Below are positions 52,026 through 61,394 of a stretch of DNA of 64,000 nt, one piece after another (the first letter of the stretch is position 1; each line of letters opens with the position of its first letter). A model generated the notes under the pieces. That model had not been told where the DNA came from and did no database searches. It saw nothing but the letters and a program-made list of their open reading frames with translations. Origin of the DNA: Dryocola sp051307055 (lineage in GTDB: Bacteria; Pseudomonadota; Gammaproteobacteria; Enterobacterales; Enterobacteriaceae); contig NZ_CP149994.1 of assembly GCF_051307055.1 (NCBI RefSeq), positions 3,534,001 to 3,598,000 on the forward strand, given 5' to 3'. Both the position numbers and the translations under genes were made by a program.

Positions 52026-52062
52026 TTGCGCCTCGTCCCGCCCCATTCTATTCTCTGCCGTT

Positions 52063-52578
52063 ATGAAATCCCCACGACTCCCCATTGCCGTCCAGCAGGC
52101 CGTTATGCGTTGCCTGCGGGAAAAACTGCAGCAGGCAAACCTGCAGTTAGGCCGTAACTATCCGGAACCGAAACTGGTGTATCAGCAACGAGGCACCGCC
52201 GCGGGCACCGCATGGATGGAAAGCTACGAAATCCGTTTAAATCCCGTATTGCTGATGGAAAATCAGCAGGCTTTTATCGATGAGGTGGTGCCGCACGAGC
52301 TGGCTCATCTTCTGGTCTGGAAACACTTTGGCCGCGTAGCGCCCCACGGCAAAGAATGGAAATGGATGATGGAGGCCGTGCTTGGCGTTCCCGCTCGTCG
52401 GACGCACCAGTTTGAAGTCCAGTCCGTTCGCAAAAACACCTTCCCCTATCGCTGCCGCTGCCAGCTGCATCAGCTTACCGTGCGCCGCCACAATAAAGTG
52501 CTGCGCGGTGAATTTGAATACCGCTGCGTGCAGTGCGGCGACCTGTTAAAACCGGAACTTACGCCTTCCTGCCATTAA
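52063..52578 (+). CDS. sprT: SprT-like zinc protein
   Basis: The 171-residue protein has the metallopeptidase motif HELAHLLVWKHFG and a later His in APHGKEW. C-terminal zinc-ribbon cysteines follow (CRCQLHQL and CVQCGD). It is homologous to the SprT domain of Spartan proteases; the bacterial role is poorly defined. It lies between galP and endA as in E. coli. Confidence 0.94.
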   Translation: MKSPRLPIAVQQAVMRCLREKLQQANLQLGRNYPEPKLVYQQRGTAAGTAWMESYEIRLNPVLLMENQQAFIDEVVPHELAHLLVWKHFGRVAPHGKEWKWMMEAVLGVPARRTHQFEVQSVRKNTFPYRCRCQLHQLTVRRHNKVLRGEFEYRCVQCGDLLKPELTPSCH

Positions 52579-52668
52579 AAATCACGCGCCAGCTTTCCCG
52601 ATCCTGCTGATTGAAACTGGATAAATCCTCAGGTAGGGTGCGGGCAGGTTTTAGTAAGGATTCTGGAA

Positions 52669-53376
52669 ATGTCTCGCAAATATTTTTGGGCTGTTGCAGG
52701 TGTTGCAGCCCTTTGCTCTTTTTCCGCGCTCAGCGCCGGTATCAACAGTTTCTCGCAGGCCAAAACCGCTGGCGTCAAAGTAAATGCCGACGCGCCGGGC
52801 GACTTTTACTGCGGATGCAAAATCAACTGGCACGGAAAAAAGGGCGTCCCCGATCTCAAATCGTGCGGCTATAAGGTACGTAAAAACGAAAACCGCGCCA
52901 CACGCATCGAATGGGAACATGTGATGCCGGCCTGGCAGTTCGGCCACCAGCGCCAGTGCTGGCAGAATGGCGGGAGGAAGAAGTGCAGCAAAGATCCTGT
53001 TTATCGCAAAATAGAAAGCGATATGCATAACCTGCAGCCCGCTGTCGGCGAAGTGAATGCCGATCGCAATAACTTTATGTACAGCCAGTGGAACGGCGGT
53101 GAAGGCCAGTACGGCCAGTGCGCAATGAAGGTCGATTTTAAGGATAAGATTGCCGAGCCGCCAGCCCGCGCACGCGGCGCTATTGCACGCACCTACTTCT
53201 ATATGCGCGACCAGTATCAGCTGAAGCTCTCCCGCCAGCAGACCCAGCTTTTTGAAGCCTGGAACAAGCTGTATCCGGTGAGCGCCTGGGAGTGCAAACG
53301 CGACGAACGTATCGCTAAAGTTCAGGGCAATCATAACCCTTATGTGCTGCGGGCTTGCCAGGCACAAAACAGCTAA
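52669..53376 (+). CDS. endA: periplasmic DNA endonuclease I
   Basis: The 235-residue nuclease has a signal peptide (MSRKYFWAVAGVAALCSFSALSA). The core motif is EWEHVMPAWQFGHQRQCW with the catalytic His, and SDMHNLQPAVGEVNADRNN for metal binding. Several cysteines probably form the structural disulfides. It degrades double-stranded DNA in the periplasm. Confidence 0.96.
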   Translation: MSRKYFWAVAGVAALCSFSALSAGINSFSQAKTAGVKVNADAPGDFYCGCKINWHGKKGVPDLKSCGYKVRKNENRATRIEWEHVMPAWQFGHQRQCWQNGGRKKCSKDPVYRKIESDMHNLQPAVGEVNADRNNFMYSQWNGGEGQYGQCAMKVDFKDKIAEPPARARGAIARTYFYMRDQYQLKLSRQQTQLFEAWNKLYPVSAWECKRDERIAKVQGNHNPYVLRACQAQNS

Positions 53377-53398
53377 CCTACACTAGCGGCAATTGTTT

Positions 53399-53515
53399 CT
53401 TTGCTGCGACAGTTAACCCTCACCCCGGCCTTCTTCTTGGAAGGCCGAGGAGGAAAACAAGCGGCTTCGTTTTGTCCCCTCGCCCCTTTGGGGAGAGGGT
53501 CAGGGTGAGGACGAA
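53399..53515. repeat. imperfect inverted repeat between endA and rsmE
   Basis: CCTCACCC at the left (near 53417) is complementary to GGGTGAGG at the right (near 53503). Internal GC-rich arms occur as well (GGCCTTC with GAAGGCC, and CCTCGCCCC with GGGGAGAGG). It looks like a small non-coding dispersed element of enterobacteria. No ORF or transposase is inside. Confidence 0.5.
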
Positions 53516-53549
53516 AAAACGCAGCGCAACTAACCGGATAACTGACGTC

Positions 53550-54281
53550 ATGCGCATACCCCGCATTCATCACCCTGAATTACTCGCCCCCGGCCAGGAT
53601 GTTTTCCTCAGCGAAGATGCCGCAAACCATGTGGGCCGCGTGTTACGCATGGGAGCCGGCCACGCCCTGCAGCTTTTTGACGGTAGCAACCAGGTTTTTG
53701 CAGCTGAAATCGTGCAGGCCGATAAAAAAAATGTGCGTGTCAAAGTGCTTGCTGCAAACGCCGATGACCGTGAATCCCCGCTGCACCTGCACCTCGGCCA
53801 GGTGATGTCACGCGGCGAAAAAATGGAGTTCACTATTCAAAAAGCCGTGGAGCTTGGCGTGAACGTAATTACGCCTTTGTTCTCCGAGCGCTGTGGCGTA
53901 AAGCTTGATGCCGAACGTCTGAATAAAAAGCTCACCCAGTGGCGCAAAATCGCCGTTGGCGCCTGCGAACAGTGCGGACGTAACCTGGTGCCGGAAATAC
54001 GCCCGGCGATGGAGCTCGAAGCGTGGTGCGCCGAGCAGGACGACAGCCTGAAGCTCAACCTTCATCCTCGCGCCAGCGCCAGCATAAATACCCTGCCGCA
54101 GCCGGTCGAACGCGTGCGTTTATTGATTGGCCCGGAAGGTGGTTTAACGGCGGATGAAATTGCCATGACCGCACGCCACCAGTTTACTGATATCTTGTTA
54201 GGACCACGCGTTCTGCGCACTGAGACTACCGCGCTCACCGCCATCACCGCGCTTCAGGTGCGTTTTGGCGATTTGGGCTAA
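53550..54281 (+). CDS. rsmE: 16S rRNA m3U1498 methyltransferase
   Basis: The 243-residue SPOUT methyltransferase modifies U1498 in 16S rRNA. The N-terminal PUA-like part begins MRIPRIHHPELLAPG. The C-terminal knot carries LLIGPEGGLTADE and LGPRVLRTETTAL for SAM binding. The frame opens at 53355, but the family start is at 53550. Confidence 0.96.
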   Translation: MRIPRIHHPELLAPGQDVFLSEDAANHVGRVLRMGAGHALQLFDGSNQVFAAEIVQADKKNVRVKVLAANADDRESPLHLHLGQVMSRGEKMEFTIQKAVELGVNVITPLFSERCGVKLDAERLNKKLTQWRKIAVGACEQCGRNLVPEIRPAMELEAWCAEQDDSLKLNLHPRASASINTLPQPVERVRLLIGPEGGLTADEIAMTARHQFTDILLGPRVLRTETTALTAITALQVRFGDLG

Positions 54282-54291
54282 AGGAGAAAAA

Positions 54292-55239
54292 ATGATCAAG
54301 CTCGGCATCGTGATGGACCCCATCGCACACATCAATATCAAGAAAGACTCAAGCTTTGCCATGCTGCTCGAAGCGCAACGCCGCGGTTATGAGATCCATT
54401 ACATGGAAATGGCGGATCTCTACCTGATTAACGGCGAAGCGCGCGCGCGTACCCGCCTGCTGTCCGTCGAACAGAACTACGACAAATGGTATGAATTTAA
54501 CAGCGAGCAGGATATCGCGCTGGCCGACCTTAACGTCGTGCTGATGCGTAAAGATCCGCCATTTGATACCGAATTCATCTACGCCACCTACATCCTTGAG
54601 CGCGTCGAAGAACAGGGTACGCTAATCGTCAACAAACCGCAGAGCCTGCGCGACTGTAACGAGAAGCTGTTCACCGCCTGGTTTGCGGATTTGACTCCGG
54701 AAACGCTGGTGACGCGCAACAAGGCGCAGCTTAAAGCGTTCTGGCAAAAGCATGGCGATATCATCATGAAGCCGCTGGACGGCATGGGCGGTACATCCAT
54801 TTTCCGCGTGAAGGAAGGCGATCCTAACCTCGGCGTGATTGCAGAAACCCTGACCGAGCTTGGCAACCGCTACTGCATGGCGCAAAACTATCTGCCCGCT
54901 ATCGTCGATGGCGACAAGCGTGTGCTGGTCGTTGACGGCGAACCGGTTCCGTACTGCCTGGCGCGTATTCCCCAGGGCGGCGAAACGCGTGGTAACCTGG
55001 CGGCCGGCGGCCGTGGCGAACCGCGCCCGTTGACCGAAAGCGACTGGGAAATTGCACGCCGCGTGGGCCCAACCCTGAAAGCCAAAGGGCTGATTTTCGT
55101 AGGCCTCGATATTATCGGCGATCGCCTGACCGAGATTAACGTCACCAGCCCTACCTGCATCCGTGAAATCGAAGCCGCGTTTCCGGTTTCCATTACCGGT
55201 ATGCTGTTTGACGCCATCGAAAAGCGCATCGCTGAGTGA
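54292..55239 (+). CDS. gshB: glutathione synthetase
   Basis: The 315-residue ATP-grasp enzyme joins gamma-glutamylcysteine and glycine. Signatures are KPLDGMGGTSIFRV for the ATP loop and the metal-binding INVTSPTCIREIE near the C-terminus. AAGGAGAAAAA precedes the ATG at 54292. It follows rsmE by 10 bases. Confidence 0.98.
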   Translation: MIKLGIVMDPIAHINIKKDSSFAMLLEAQRRGYEIHYMEMADLYLINGEARARTRLLSVEQNYDKWYEFNSEQDIALADLNVVLMRKDPPFDTEFIYATYILERVEEQGTLIVNKPQSLRDCNEKLFTAWFADLTPETLVTRNKAQLKAFWQKHGDIIMKPLDGMGGTSIFRVKEGDPNLGVIAETLTELGNRYCMAQNYLPAIVDGDKRVLVVDGEPVPYCLARIPQGGETRGNLAAGGRGEPRPLTESDWEIARRVGPTLKAKGLIFVGLDIIGDRLTEINVTSPTCIREIEAAFPVSITGMLFDAIEKRIAE

Positions 55240-55340
55240 TTTTTAAACGGCGGTAGGGACACCGCCAGTAGTGACAGCTAGCCGCTTTCCCCGCATACTG
55301 GACGCTGTCGCTTTTTCAACCGGGATCAGAACCTCTGACA

Positions 55341-55904
55341 ATGAATTTACAGCATCACTTTCTTATTGCCATGCCGGCTCTTCAGGACCCCCTTTTTAAG
55401 CGTGCCGTAGTCTATATCTGCGAATACAACGAAGATGGCGCGATGGGGATCATTATTAATAAACCCCTCGAAAACCTTCAGGTTGATGGCGTACTGCAAA
55501 AGTTAAAGATCGAACCCGATCCTCGCGACCCCGCTATTCGTCTTGATAAGCCCGTGTTTATCGGCGGCCCGCTGGCCGAAGATCGTGGCTTTATCCTGCA
55601 CAGCCCGCCAGATATGTTCGCTTCAAGCATTCGTATTTCTGACGATACGGTAATCACCACCTCAAGAGACGTGCTGGAAACCATCGGCACGCCGAACCAG
55701 CCGAAAGAGGTGATGGTGGCGCTGGGCTATTCCTCATGGGAAAAAGGACAGCTTGAGCAGGAGATCCTTGAAAACGCCTGGCTTACCGCTCCGGCAGATG
55801 CCGCCATTCTGTTTACTACGCCGATTGCCGAACGCTGGCGCGAAGCGGCGAAGCTGATTGGTGTTGATATCCATACTATGCCAGGCGAAGCGGGGCACGC
55901 GTAA
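55341..55904 (+). CDS. yqgE: YqgE/AlgH-family protein
   Basis: The 187-residue protein has the family N-terminus MNLQHHFLIAMPALQDPLFKRAVVYICEYNEDGAMG and IGGPLAEDRGFILH. Its molecular function is unknown. Its stop overlaps the ruvX start by one base, which points to coupled translation. Confidence 0.95.
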   Translation: MNLQHHFLIAMPALQDPLFKRAVVYICEYNEDGAMGIIINKPLENLQVDGVLQKLKIEPDPRDPAIRLDKPVFIGGPLAEDRGFILHSPPDMFASSIRISDDTVITTSRDVLETIGTPNQPKEVMVALGYSSWEKGQLEQEILENAWLTAPADAAILFTTPIAERWREAAKLIGVDIHTMPGEAGHA

Positions 55905-56323
55905 TGAGCAGCGGAACACTTTTAGCCTTTGATTTCGGCACTAAAAGCATCGGCGTGGCGATCGGCCAGCGTATTACCGGCACCGCCCGCCCGCTCACCG
56001 CGCTAAAAGCGCAGGAAGGCTCGCCGGACTGGAACGCCGTAGAAAAAATCCTGAAAGAGTGGCAGCCAGACGAAGTAATCGTTGGCCTGCCGCTGAATAT
56101 GGACGGCACGGAACAGCCGCTGACCGCCCGCGCCCGTAAATTCGCTAACCGTCTGCACGGCCGCTTTGGCGTGAAGGTATCCTTACAGGACGAGCGCCTC
56201 AGCACCGTTGAAGCGCGTGCGGGCCTGTTTGAGCACGGCGGCTTCCGCGCGCTTAACAAAGGCAGCATTGATTCCGCTTCCGCCGTGATTATTCTTGAAA
56301 GCTGGTTTGAATATCATCCGTGA
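55904..56323 (+). CDS. ruvX: RNase H-fold resolvase-like/16S rRNA processing protein YqgF
   Basis: The 139-residue protein carries the RNase H-like acidic residues in LAFDFGTKSIGVA and a later Asp in the DERLSTVEA segment. The family is tied to maturation of 16S rRNA and, by fold, to resolvases. It marks the end of the backbone before an accessory insertion. Confidence 0.95.
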   Translation: MSSGTLLAFDFGTKSIGVAIGQRITGTARPLTALKAQEGSPDWNAVEKILKEWQPDEVIVGLPLNMDGTEQPLTARARKFANRLHGRFGVKVSLQDERLSTVEARAGLFEHGGFRALNKGSIDSASAVIILESWFEYHP

Positions 56324-56454
56324 TTGCCCGCCCGCCCCTCACTCACCTCTTTTTCAGAGGTGAGAAAAATTTTCCTCTGCAATTTCTGCAACTAGTCTCT
56401 TAGTAATTCCAACATGATCACAAATCCGTAGGTATCTCTTTGCGATCGCTTTTG

Positions 56455-56473
56455 TGTTTCTATAAAAGAAACA
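56455..56473 (+). promoter_or_regulatory. operator candidate upstream of the second MFS/IclR block
   Basis: TGTTTCT-5-AGAAACA is a palindrome with 7-base arms in the 221-base leader of the MFS gene. The GTTTC/GAAAC arms resemble IclR-family sites, and an IclR gene lies nearby. Confidence 0.5.
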
Positions 56474-56544
56474 TTGAGGTTAAGTGAACGCATTCCTGTC
56501 GGTAAGCCGCAGGCGGTGATAATAAACGCTAAGAGAATATTCTT

Positions 56545-57867
56545 ATGTCAGAACAACCACTTACTACAGCAAAGGCTAAAAGTTCCGGCCGTGTACGTTT
56601 TCTGGTGCTCGGCCTGGTTTTTATTAACATTATTATCAACTACATGGATCGTACCAATCTCTCGGTAGCCGCCACTGAAATGGCAGGAGAAATGCAGTTC
56701 ACCCCGCTACAAATGGGGCTGATCTTTTCAGCCTTCGGCTGGATCTATGCTGCCCTGCAGATCCCCGGAGGCTTTGTTATCGATCGCTTCGGTTCGCGCA
56801 TTGTGTATGGCGTCGGGTTGTTTATCTGGTCATTAATAACCGCGCTGCACGCGATAGCCAACAGCTTCGGCGCGCTGGTCGGTTTACGTCTGGGCGTCGG
56901 GGCATTTGAAGCTCCCGTAATGCCATCGAATAACCGGGTTATTTCCAGCTGGTTCCCGGAAGAGGAACGAGCAAGCGCCATCGGTATTTACTCCTCCGCG
57001 CAATTTGTAGGCCTGGCCTGCATGACTCCGCTTCTTTTCCATGTGCAGGATCTTTTTGGCTGGCGCGGGCTGTTTCTCATCACCGGCGTCGTGGGTATGC
57101 TCTGGGCCGTGGTGTGGTACTGCTTGTATCGTGAACCGCTGGAACACAAAAGTATTTCGAAGGCGGAGCTGGATCATATCCGTGAAGGAGGAGCGATTCT
57201 GGAAAGCCGCCAGGAAGCGGCAAAACGAGCTTTCTCATGGAGCGATCTTGCGCTGATGTTTCGCAGCCGCAAGCTTATCGGCATTTATTTCGGCCAGTTC
57301 ACCATCTCCGCGACCTTTTGGTTTTTCCTGACCTGGTTTCCGACCTACCTCGTGCAGTATCGCCATATGGATTTCATCAAGTCCGGATACATCGCCTCTG
57401 TGCCGTATCTGGCGGCGTTTTTCGGCGTGTTGCTGGCAGGCTTTGTTTCTGACCGCCTGGTTAAGCGCGGCGTCAGCGCAAGCTTCGCACGAAAAGCGCC
57501 GGTCATCCTGGGTATGGCGCTAACGCTGTTTATCCTGGGTGCCAACTACACCAACGATCCGACGCTCATTATCCTGTTCATGTCGATTGCCTTCTTTGGT
57601 AACGGCCTTGCCACTATCACCTGGGTATTCGTTACCGCGCTGGCTCCGCGCCATTTAATCGGCCTGGCGGGAGGCGTGTTTAACTTTACCGGCGCGCTGT
57701 CGTCTATCGTAGTGCCTATTGCTATCGGAGCGCTGATCGACGGGCATAACTTTGCGCCGGCGCTGGCATTCATCGCGGTGCTGGCGGGGCTTGGGATCTG
57801 TTCGTATCTGTTTGTTGTCGGACGTATCGACCTTGATACAACAAAGCAAACTAAGCCGCATGCGTGA
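56545..57867 (+). CDS. MFS transporter, sugar-acid/anion type (ACS family)
   Basis: The 440-residue protein has twelve predicted membrane helices and matches the glucarate/galactonate/hexuronate group. It has INYMDRTNLSVAATEMAGEM in helix 1, FGWIYAALQIPGGFVIDRFGSR and APVMPSNNRVISSWFPEEERA. It probably takes up an acidic sugar or related anion. It converges on the IclR gene with a 17-base overlap of the two 3' ends. Confidence 0.9.
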   Translation: MSEQPLTTAKAKSSGRVRFLVLGLVFINIIINYMDRTNLSVAATEMAGEMQFTPLQMGLIFSAFGWIYAALQIPGGFVIDRFGSRIVYGVGLFIWSLITALHAIANSFGALVGLRLGVGAFEAPVMPSNNRVISSWFPEEERASAIGIYSSAQFVGLACMTPLLFHVQDLFGWRGLFLITGVVGMLWAVVWYCLYREPLEHKSISKAELDHIREGGAILESRQEAAKRAFSWSDLALMFRSRKLIGIYFGQFTISATFWFFLTWFPTYLVQYRHMDFIKSGYIASVPYLAAFFGVLLAGFVSDRLVKRGVSASFARKAPVILGMALTLFILGANYTNDPTLIILFMSIAFFGNGLATITWVFVTALAPRHLIGLAGGVFNFTGALSSIVVPIAIGALIDGHNFAPALAFIAVLAGLGICSYLFVVGRIDLDTTKQTKPHA

Positions 57868-58546
57868 CAAGCTGAGCGGCAAGTTTTTGCAGCTGGCTAA
57901 GGCGCGGGGCGATCTGCTCTTCACCCGCATCCCATATCCCGGCGAGCGCCAGCGCGGCATTGTGGGCACCCAACGGCTGCGCCATAGAAAGCTCGCCATC
58001 GTCATGACGCCATACCACATGGCCCTGTGCACGCTGCTGAGCCAGGTAAGGCGACATTGCCTGCCACTGTTCAGGAGTGAAACGCTGCTGCAGGGCTTCA
58101 TCAGTTTCACCTGCCAGCAGCGCCATACCAATAACCGATTGCCAGGCAGGAAGCATATGAAAACCAGCCAGCGCCTGGCTCATCTGAATACCCGGCTCGG
58201 AGTGATAGATATAGATAACCTGATCCTCCCAGAGCACGCCCATAGCCACCACGATGTCCTTCGGCGCGTGGCGCTCGAGCAAAGGCAGAGCCTGTGAGAA
58301 AAGGGCGGAACCGCGAATCGCCTGGGCCGCTAAAGCATGAATGCCGGGGCCGGGAAGGTAGCGACGCTGCTCATCCTGCTGGGTGAGGCCAATCGCGGCC
58401 ATCGTCATCAACAGACGATTGACACGGGTGGCGTTAATACCCATCAGGCGAGCCAGTTCACGGCAACCAATGGCCCGATCGCTGGAAACCAGATACTGCA
58501 GGCAACGGATACCGTCGATAAGGCTTTGATTCGGTTGTGATGACAT
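57851..58546 (-). CDS. IclR-family transcriptional regulator
   Basis: The 231-residue regulator has an N-terminal winged helix (LDG-like start LIDGIRCLQYLVSSDRAIGCRELARLMGINATRVNRLL) and a C-terminal IclR effector domain. A TTG four codons upstream is in frame. It is divergent from the FAD oxidoreductase gene (63 bases apart) and convergent with the MFS gene, so it is placed to control both. Confidence 0.88.
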   Translation of the reverse strand: MSSQPNQSLIDGIRCLQYLVSSDRAIGCRELARLMGINATRVNRLLMTMAAIGLTQQDEQRRYLPGPGIHALAAQAIRGSALFSQALPLLERHAPKDIVVAMGVLWEDQVIYIYHSEPGIQMSQALAGFHMLPAWQSVIGMALLAGETDEALQQRFTPEQWQAMSPYLAQQRAQGHVVWRHDDGELSMAQPLGAHNAALALAGIWDAGEEQIAPRLSQLQKLAAQLVTHAA

Positions 58547-58609
58547 AGCGCGCTTCAAATGAATGCAGGAAACCCGATTTTATCGCCAGTTTTAGAGGAA
58601 ACAAACTTT

Positions 58610-60868
58610 ATGCAAATCTTTCAGCAAACCGACGCCAGAGAATTTCCGCAGCAGCGGCTACAGACCGACCTGCTGGTAGCCGGTGGCGGCCTTGCCGGTC
58701 TTTGCGCCGCGCTTGCTGCCGCACGTGACGGGTTACAGGTCGTGTTGGTTCAGGATCGTCCCGTGCTGGGAGGAAATGCTTCCAGCGAAGTCCGTCTGTG
58801 GGCCAACGGCGCGACATCCCATATGGGGAACAATAACCGCTGGGCTCGTGAAGGCGGGATTATGGGCGAAATCATGGAAGAAAATCTCTATCGCAACAAA
58901 GAGGGGAACCCCGTGATGTTCGATCTGGTGCTGCTTGATATGGCCAGAAGCGAACCGAATCTCACTTTGCTGCTGAATACCGCGCTATTCGAAGTCTTCA
59001 CAGAAGAGAAAAGAATTACTCGCGTCAAAGGCTTTAATGCCATTAACGAAACCTTTTACGACATTGCTGCCGCACAGTTTTGCGATGCAACCGGCGACGG
59101 CGTGCTGGGCCACTTTGCCGGTGCCGAATACCGGGTAGGCGCGGAAGACCCGCAAGAATTCGATGAAAAAATGGCGCCGGGGGATAATTTTGGTCATAAG
59201 CTGGGCCACTCCATCTATTTCTATACCAAAAAGGGCAGCTCACCGGTTAATTTTGTTCCCCCTTCTTTTGCCTTAAAAGATATTCAGGACATCCCCCGCT
59301 ATACCCGGCTGACTTCCACCCTGAATGGCTGCGATTTGTGGTGGCTGGAATGGGGCGGACGCCTGGATACCATTCACGACAGCGAAGAGATTAAGTGGGA
59401 GCTGTGGAAAATAGTCTGGGGCGTATGGGATTACATTAAAAATTCCGGCCAGTTTGAAGATGCCGCTAATATGACCATCGAGTGGGTGGGTGCAATACCT
59501 GGCAAACGTGAAAGCCGTCGCTTCATCGGTGACCATATACTTTCCCAGCAGGACATCATTGAACAACGCGACCACTATGACGCCGTAGCCTACGGCGGCT
59601 GGTCTATCGACCTTCACCCGGCAGACGGCGTCTACAGTAAGCATGACGGCTGCCGCCAGTTCCACAGCAAAGGGACTTACACTATCCCCTACCGCAGCCT
59701 GTACAGCCGCTCGCTGGAAAATCTGTTTCTTACCGGACGGTTGATTTCCGCATCACACGTGGCCTTTGGCAGCGCCCGCGTTATGTGCACCTGTGGCTTA
59801 CTGGGCGAGGTCGTTGGGCGTGCCGCTGCCCTGTGCCATCAGCAAAAGCTGACCGCGTCCCAGCTGGCGGAAAAAGATCGAGTCTGCGCTCTACAGCAGC
59901 ATCTGCAACAAACGGGCTGCTACATACCACGCCAGTGGCTTGCTGACCCGGCAAGCGGAGCACGGATCGATACCAGTAGCGAACTACGTCCGAAAGCGCT
60001 ATCAGCCAACGGTGACTGGGCAGCGCTTAAGGAGCGCATGGCAATTCTTTTGCCTTTAAAAGCTAACGAAAAGTTACCAGAGATGCGCTTCACCTTGCGG
60101 ACAGCTTCGCCACAATCATTGAAAATCAATCTGTTGGGCAGTGCAAGAGCAGGCAACTTCACGCCCGATACACCGCTGGGCGAACAGACCCTCTCCATTG
60201 TTCAACAGGGCGAATACGGGGTGCGTTTCGATTATCAAAGTAAACGGGATGAATATCTTTTTATCGCTTTTGAAAGCAATGAACAGATTGAAATCGCGCT
60301 CACCGGGCAGCATCTGCCGGGCATTATGACCTTATTTAACAGCTTAAATGCCCGCGTGGCGAAGCATACGCGTCAGGTAGCCGACGGGGACTACGGCGTT
60401 GACGAATTTGATTTCTGGCTGCCGCGTCGCCATCCAAATCAGATTCTACCCGCGCTTCGCTTTGAGCCTGCGTTACGATGCTATGCGCCAGAGAATTTAC
60501 TTAATGGCCGCCTGCGTCCCGAGCAGCATACCAACGCATGGGTGCCAGATTTTGGCGATCGTACCCCCTGGGTGATATGGCGATGGGCGATACCGCAAAC
60601 ATTCAATACCCTCACGTTGGTCTTTGATAACGATTTCGATAATGCAATGGAATCAGTGCAAATGGGCCACTCGCTTTCTGTTACTCCACATTGTGTCACT
60701 CACTATCGCCTGTGGGCGGACAATAAAATTCTTGTGGAGATTACGGATAATCGGCACTCCGTTTGCGAGCATCGCTTATCACAGCCTCTTACCGCTAAGC
60801 AGATCAAACTCGAAATTGTCTGCACGGCAGGCGGGATCCCAGCGTTGTATTCGCTTAATGTGCGTTAA
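58610..60868 (+). CDS. FAD-dependent oxidoreductase with C-terminal carbohydrate-binding-like domain
   Basis: The 752-residue protein begins with a FAD-binding fold (VAGGGLAGLCAALAAARDG at residues 23-41) of the FAD_oxidored (PF12831) type. Later family segments are AYGGWSIDLHP, PYRSLYSRSLENLFLTGRLISASHVAFGSARVM and CGLLGE. A middle part (about 440-600) is less recognisable. The last 140 residues look like a discoidin-type beta-sandwich (ENLLNGRLRPEQ, YRLWADNKILVE). No signal peptide is seen. RBS GAGGAAAC precedes the ATG at 58610; an ATG at 58559 is also in frame. With a sugar-acid-type carrier beside it, oxidation of a carbohydrate derivative is plausible; the substrate is unknown. Confidence 0.85.
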   Translation: MQIFQQTDAREFPQQRLQTDLLVAGGGLAGLCAALAAARDGLQVVLVQDRPVLGGNASSEVRLWANGATSHMGNNNRWAREGGIMGEIMEENLYRNKEGNPVMFDLVLLDMARSEPNLTLLLNTALFEVFTEEKRITRVKGFNAINETFYDIAAAQFCDATGDGVLGHFAGAEYRVGAEDPQEFDEKMAPGDNFGHKLGHSIYFYTKKGSSPVNFVPPSFALKDIQDIPRYTRLTSTLNGCDLWWLEWGGRLDTIHDSEEIKWELWKIVWGVWDYIKNSGQFEDAANMTIEWVGAIPGKRESRRFIGDHILSQQDIIEQRDHYDAVAYGGWSIDLHPADGVYSKHDGCRQFHSKGTYTIPYRSLYSRSLENLFLTGRLISASHVAFGSARVMCTCGLLGEVVGRAAALCHQQKLTASQLAEKDRVCALQQHLQQTGCYIPRQWLADPASGARIDTSSELRPKALSANGDWAALKERMAILLPLKANEKLPEMRFTLRTASPQSLKINLLGSARAGNFTPDTPLGEQTLSIVQQGEYGVRFDYQSKRDEYLFIAFESNEQIEIALTGQHLPGIMTLFNSLNARVAKHTRQVADGDYGVDEFDFWLPRRHPNQILPALRFEPALRCYAPENLLNGRLRPEQHTNAWVPDFGDRTPWVIWRWAIPQTFNTLTLVFDNDFDNAMESVQMGHSLSVTPHCVTHYRLWADNKILVEITDNRHSVCEHRLSQPLTAKQIKLEIVCTAGGIPALYSLNVR

Positions 60869-60873
60869 GCGAA
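60850..60873 (+). terminator. hairpin overlapping the stop codon of the FAD oxidoreductase
   Basis: TTCGCTTAA and TTAAGCGAA form a 9-base perfect stem around a 6-base loop that spans the stop codon. Confidence 0.4.
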
Positions 60874-60890
60874 TTTAGCGAAACCCTGGC

Positions 60891-60917
60891 GGCGGATGGC
60901 GCTTACGCTTATCCGCC
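60891..60917. repeat. REP-like palindrome
   Basis: GGCGGAT and ATCCGCC are the arms; the centre is GGCGCTTACGCTT, as in the element after bglA. It lies between the FAD oxidoreductase and hicB. Confidence 0.6.
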
Positions 60918-60921
60918 CTTG

Positions 60922-61371
60922 TCAGCAGCTATTTTTGTCGGCTTTAGTCAATTCATGCCTCGCCGCTACGGCCAGGAAATGGCTGCGGTCCCGGTAACCT
61001 GAATCAGCTTTTTTGACGCGGGAATCAATGCGTTGTAGCAATGCATCCGGAAGATTTATATTTATCCGCTGTGGCTTCCCCTCAAGGGAAGACAAATCGA
61101 CATCGACCATTAACCACTGATTGCAGTAGCTATATTCCGGGTTTGCTGCATAAATAAATGGCCCTGCATCTTTAAGCCGGGTGATATCCTTTCCACGCTC
61201 GACCATCAGATCGACAATCGATAAAATCGCTTCCTGAACCATAGCTGCTATCTCATCCTGATTATCTGCCGCAGAAACACAGCCAAAATCATCGGTACAC
61301 AGCGCAGGCACAATCAGGCCATAGGCTTCATTCTCGTTTGCGGGCATTTCCACGCCAACAGAAAAAAACAT
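60922..61371 (-). CDS. hicB: HicB antitoxin
   Basis: The 149-residue antitoxin has an N-terminal partial RNase H-like domain (FFSVGVEMPANENEAYGLIVPAL) and a C-terminal ribbon-helix-helix (RININLPDALLQRIDSRVKKADSGYRDRSHFLAVAARHEL). It should bind HicA and repress the operon. The ATG at 61371 follows GGAGGTTGAAC. It lies 23 bases downstream of hicA. Confidence 0.9.
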   Translation of the reverse strand: MFFSVGVEMPANENEAYGLIVPALCTDDFGCVSAADNQDEIAAMVQEAILSIVDLMVERGKDITRLKDAGPFIYAANPEYSYCNQWLMVDVDLSSLEGKPQRININLPDALLQRIDSRVKKADSGYRDRSHFLAVAARHELTKADKNSC

Positions 61372-61394
61372 GTTCAACCTCCGGTAACTGCGGG

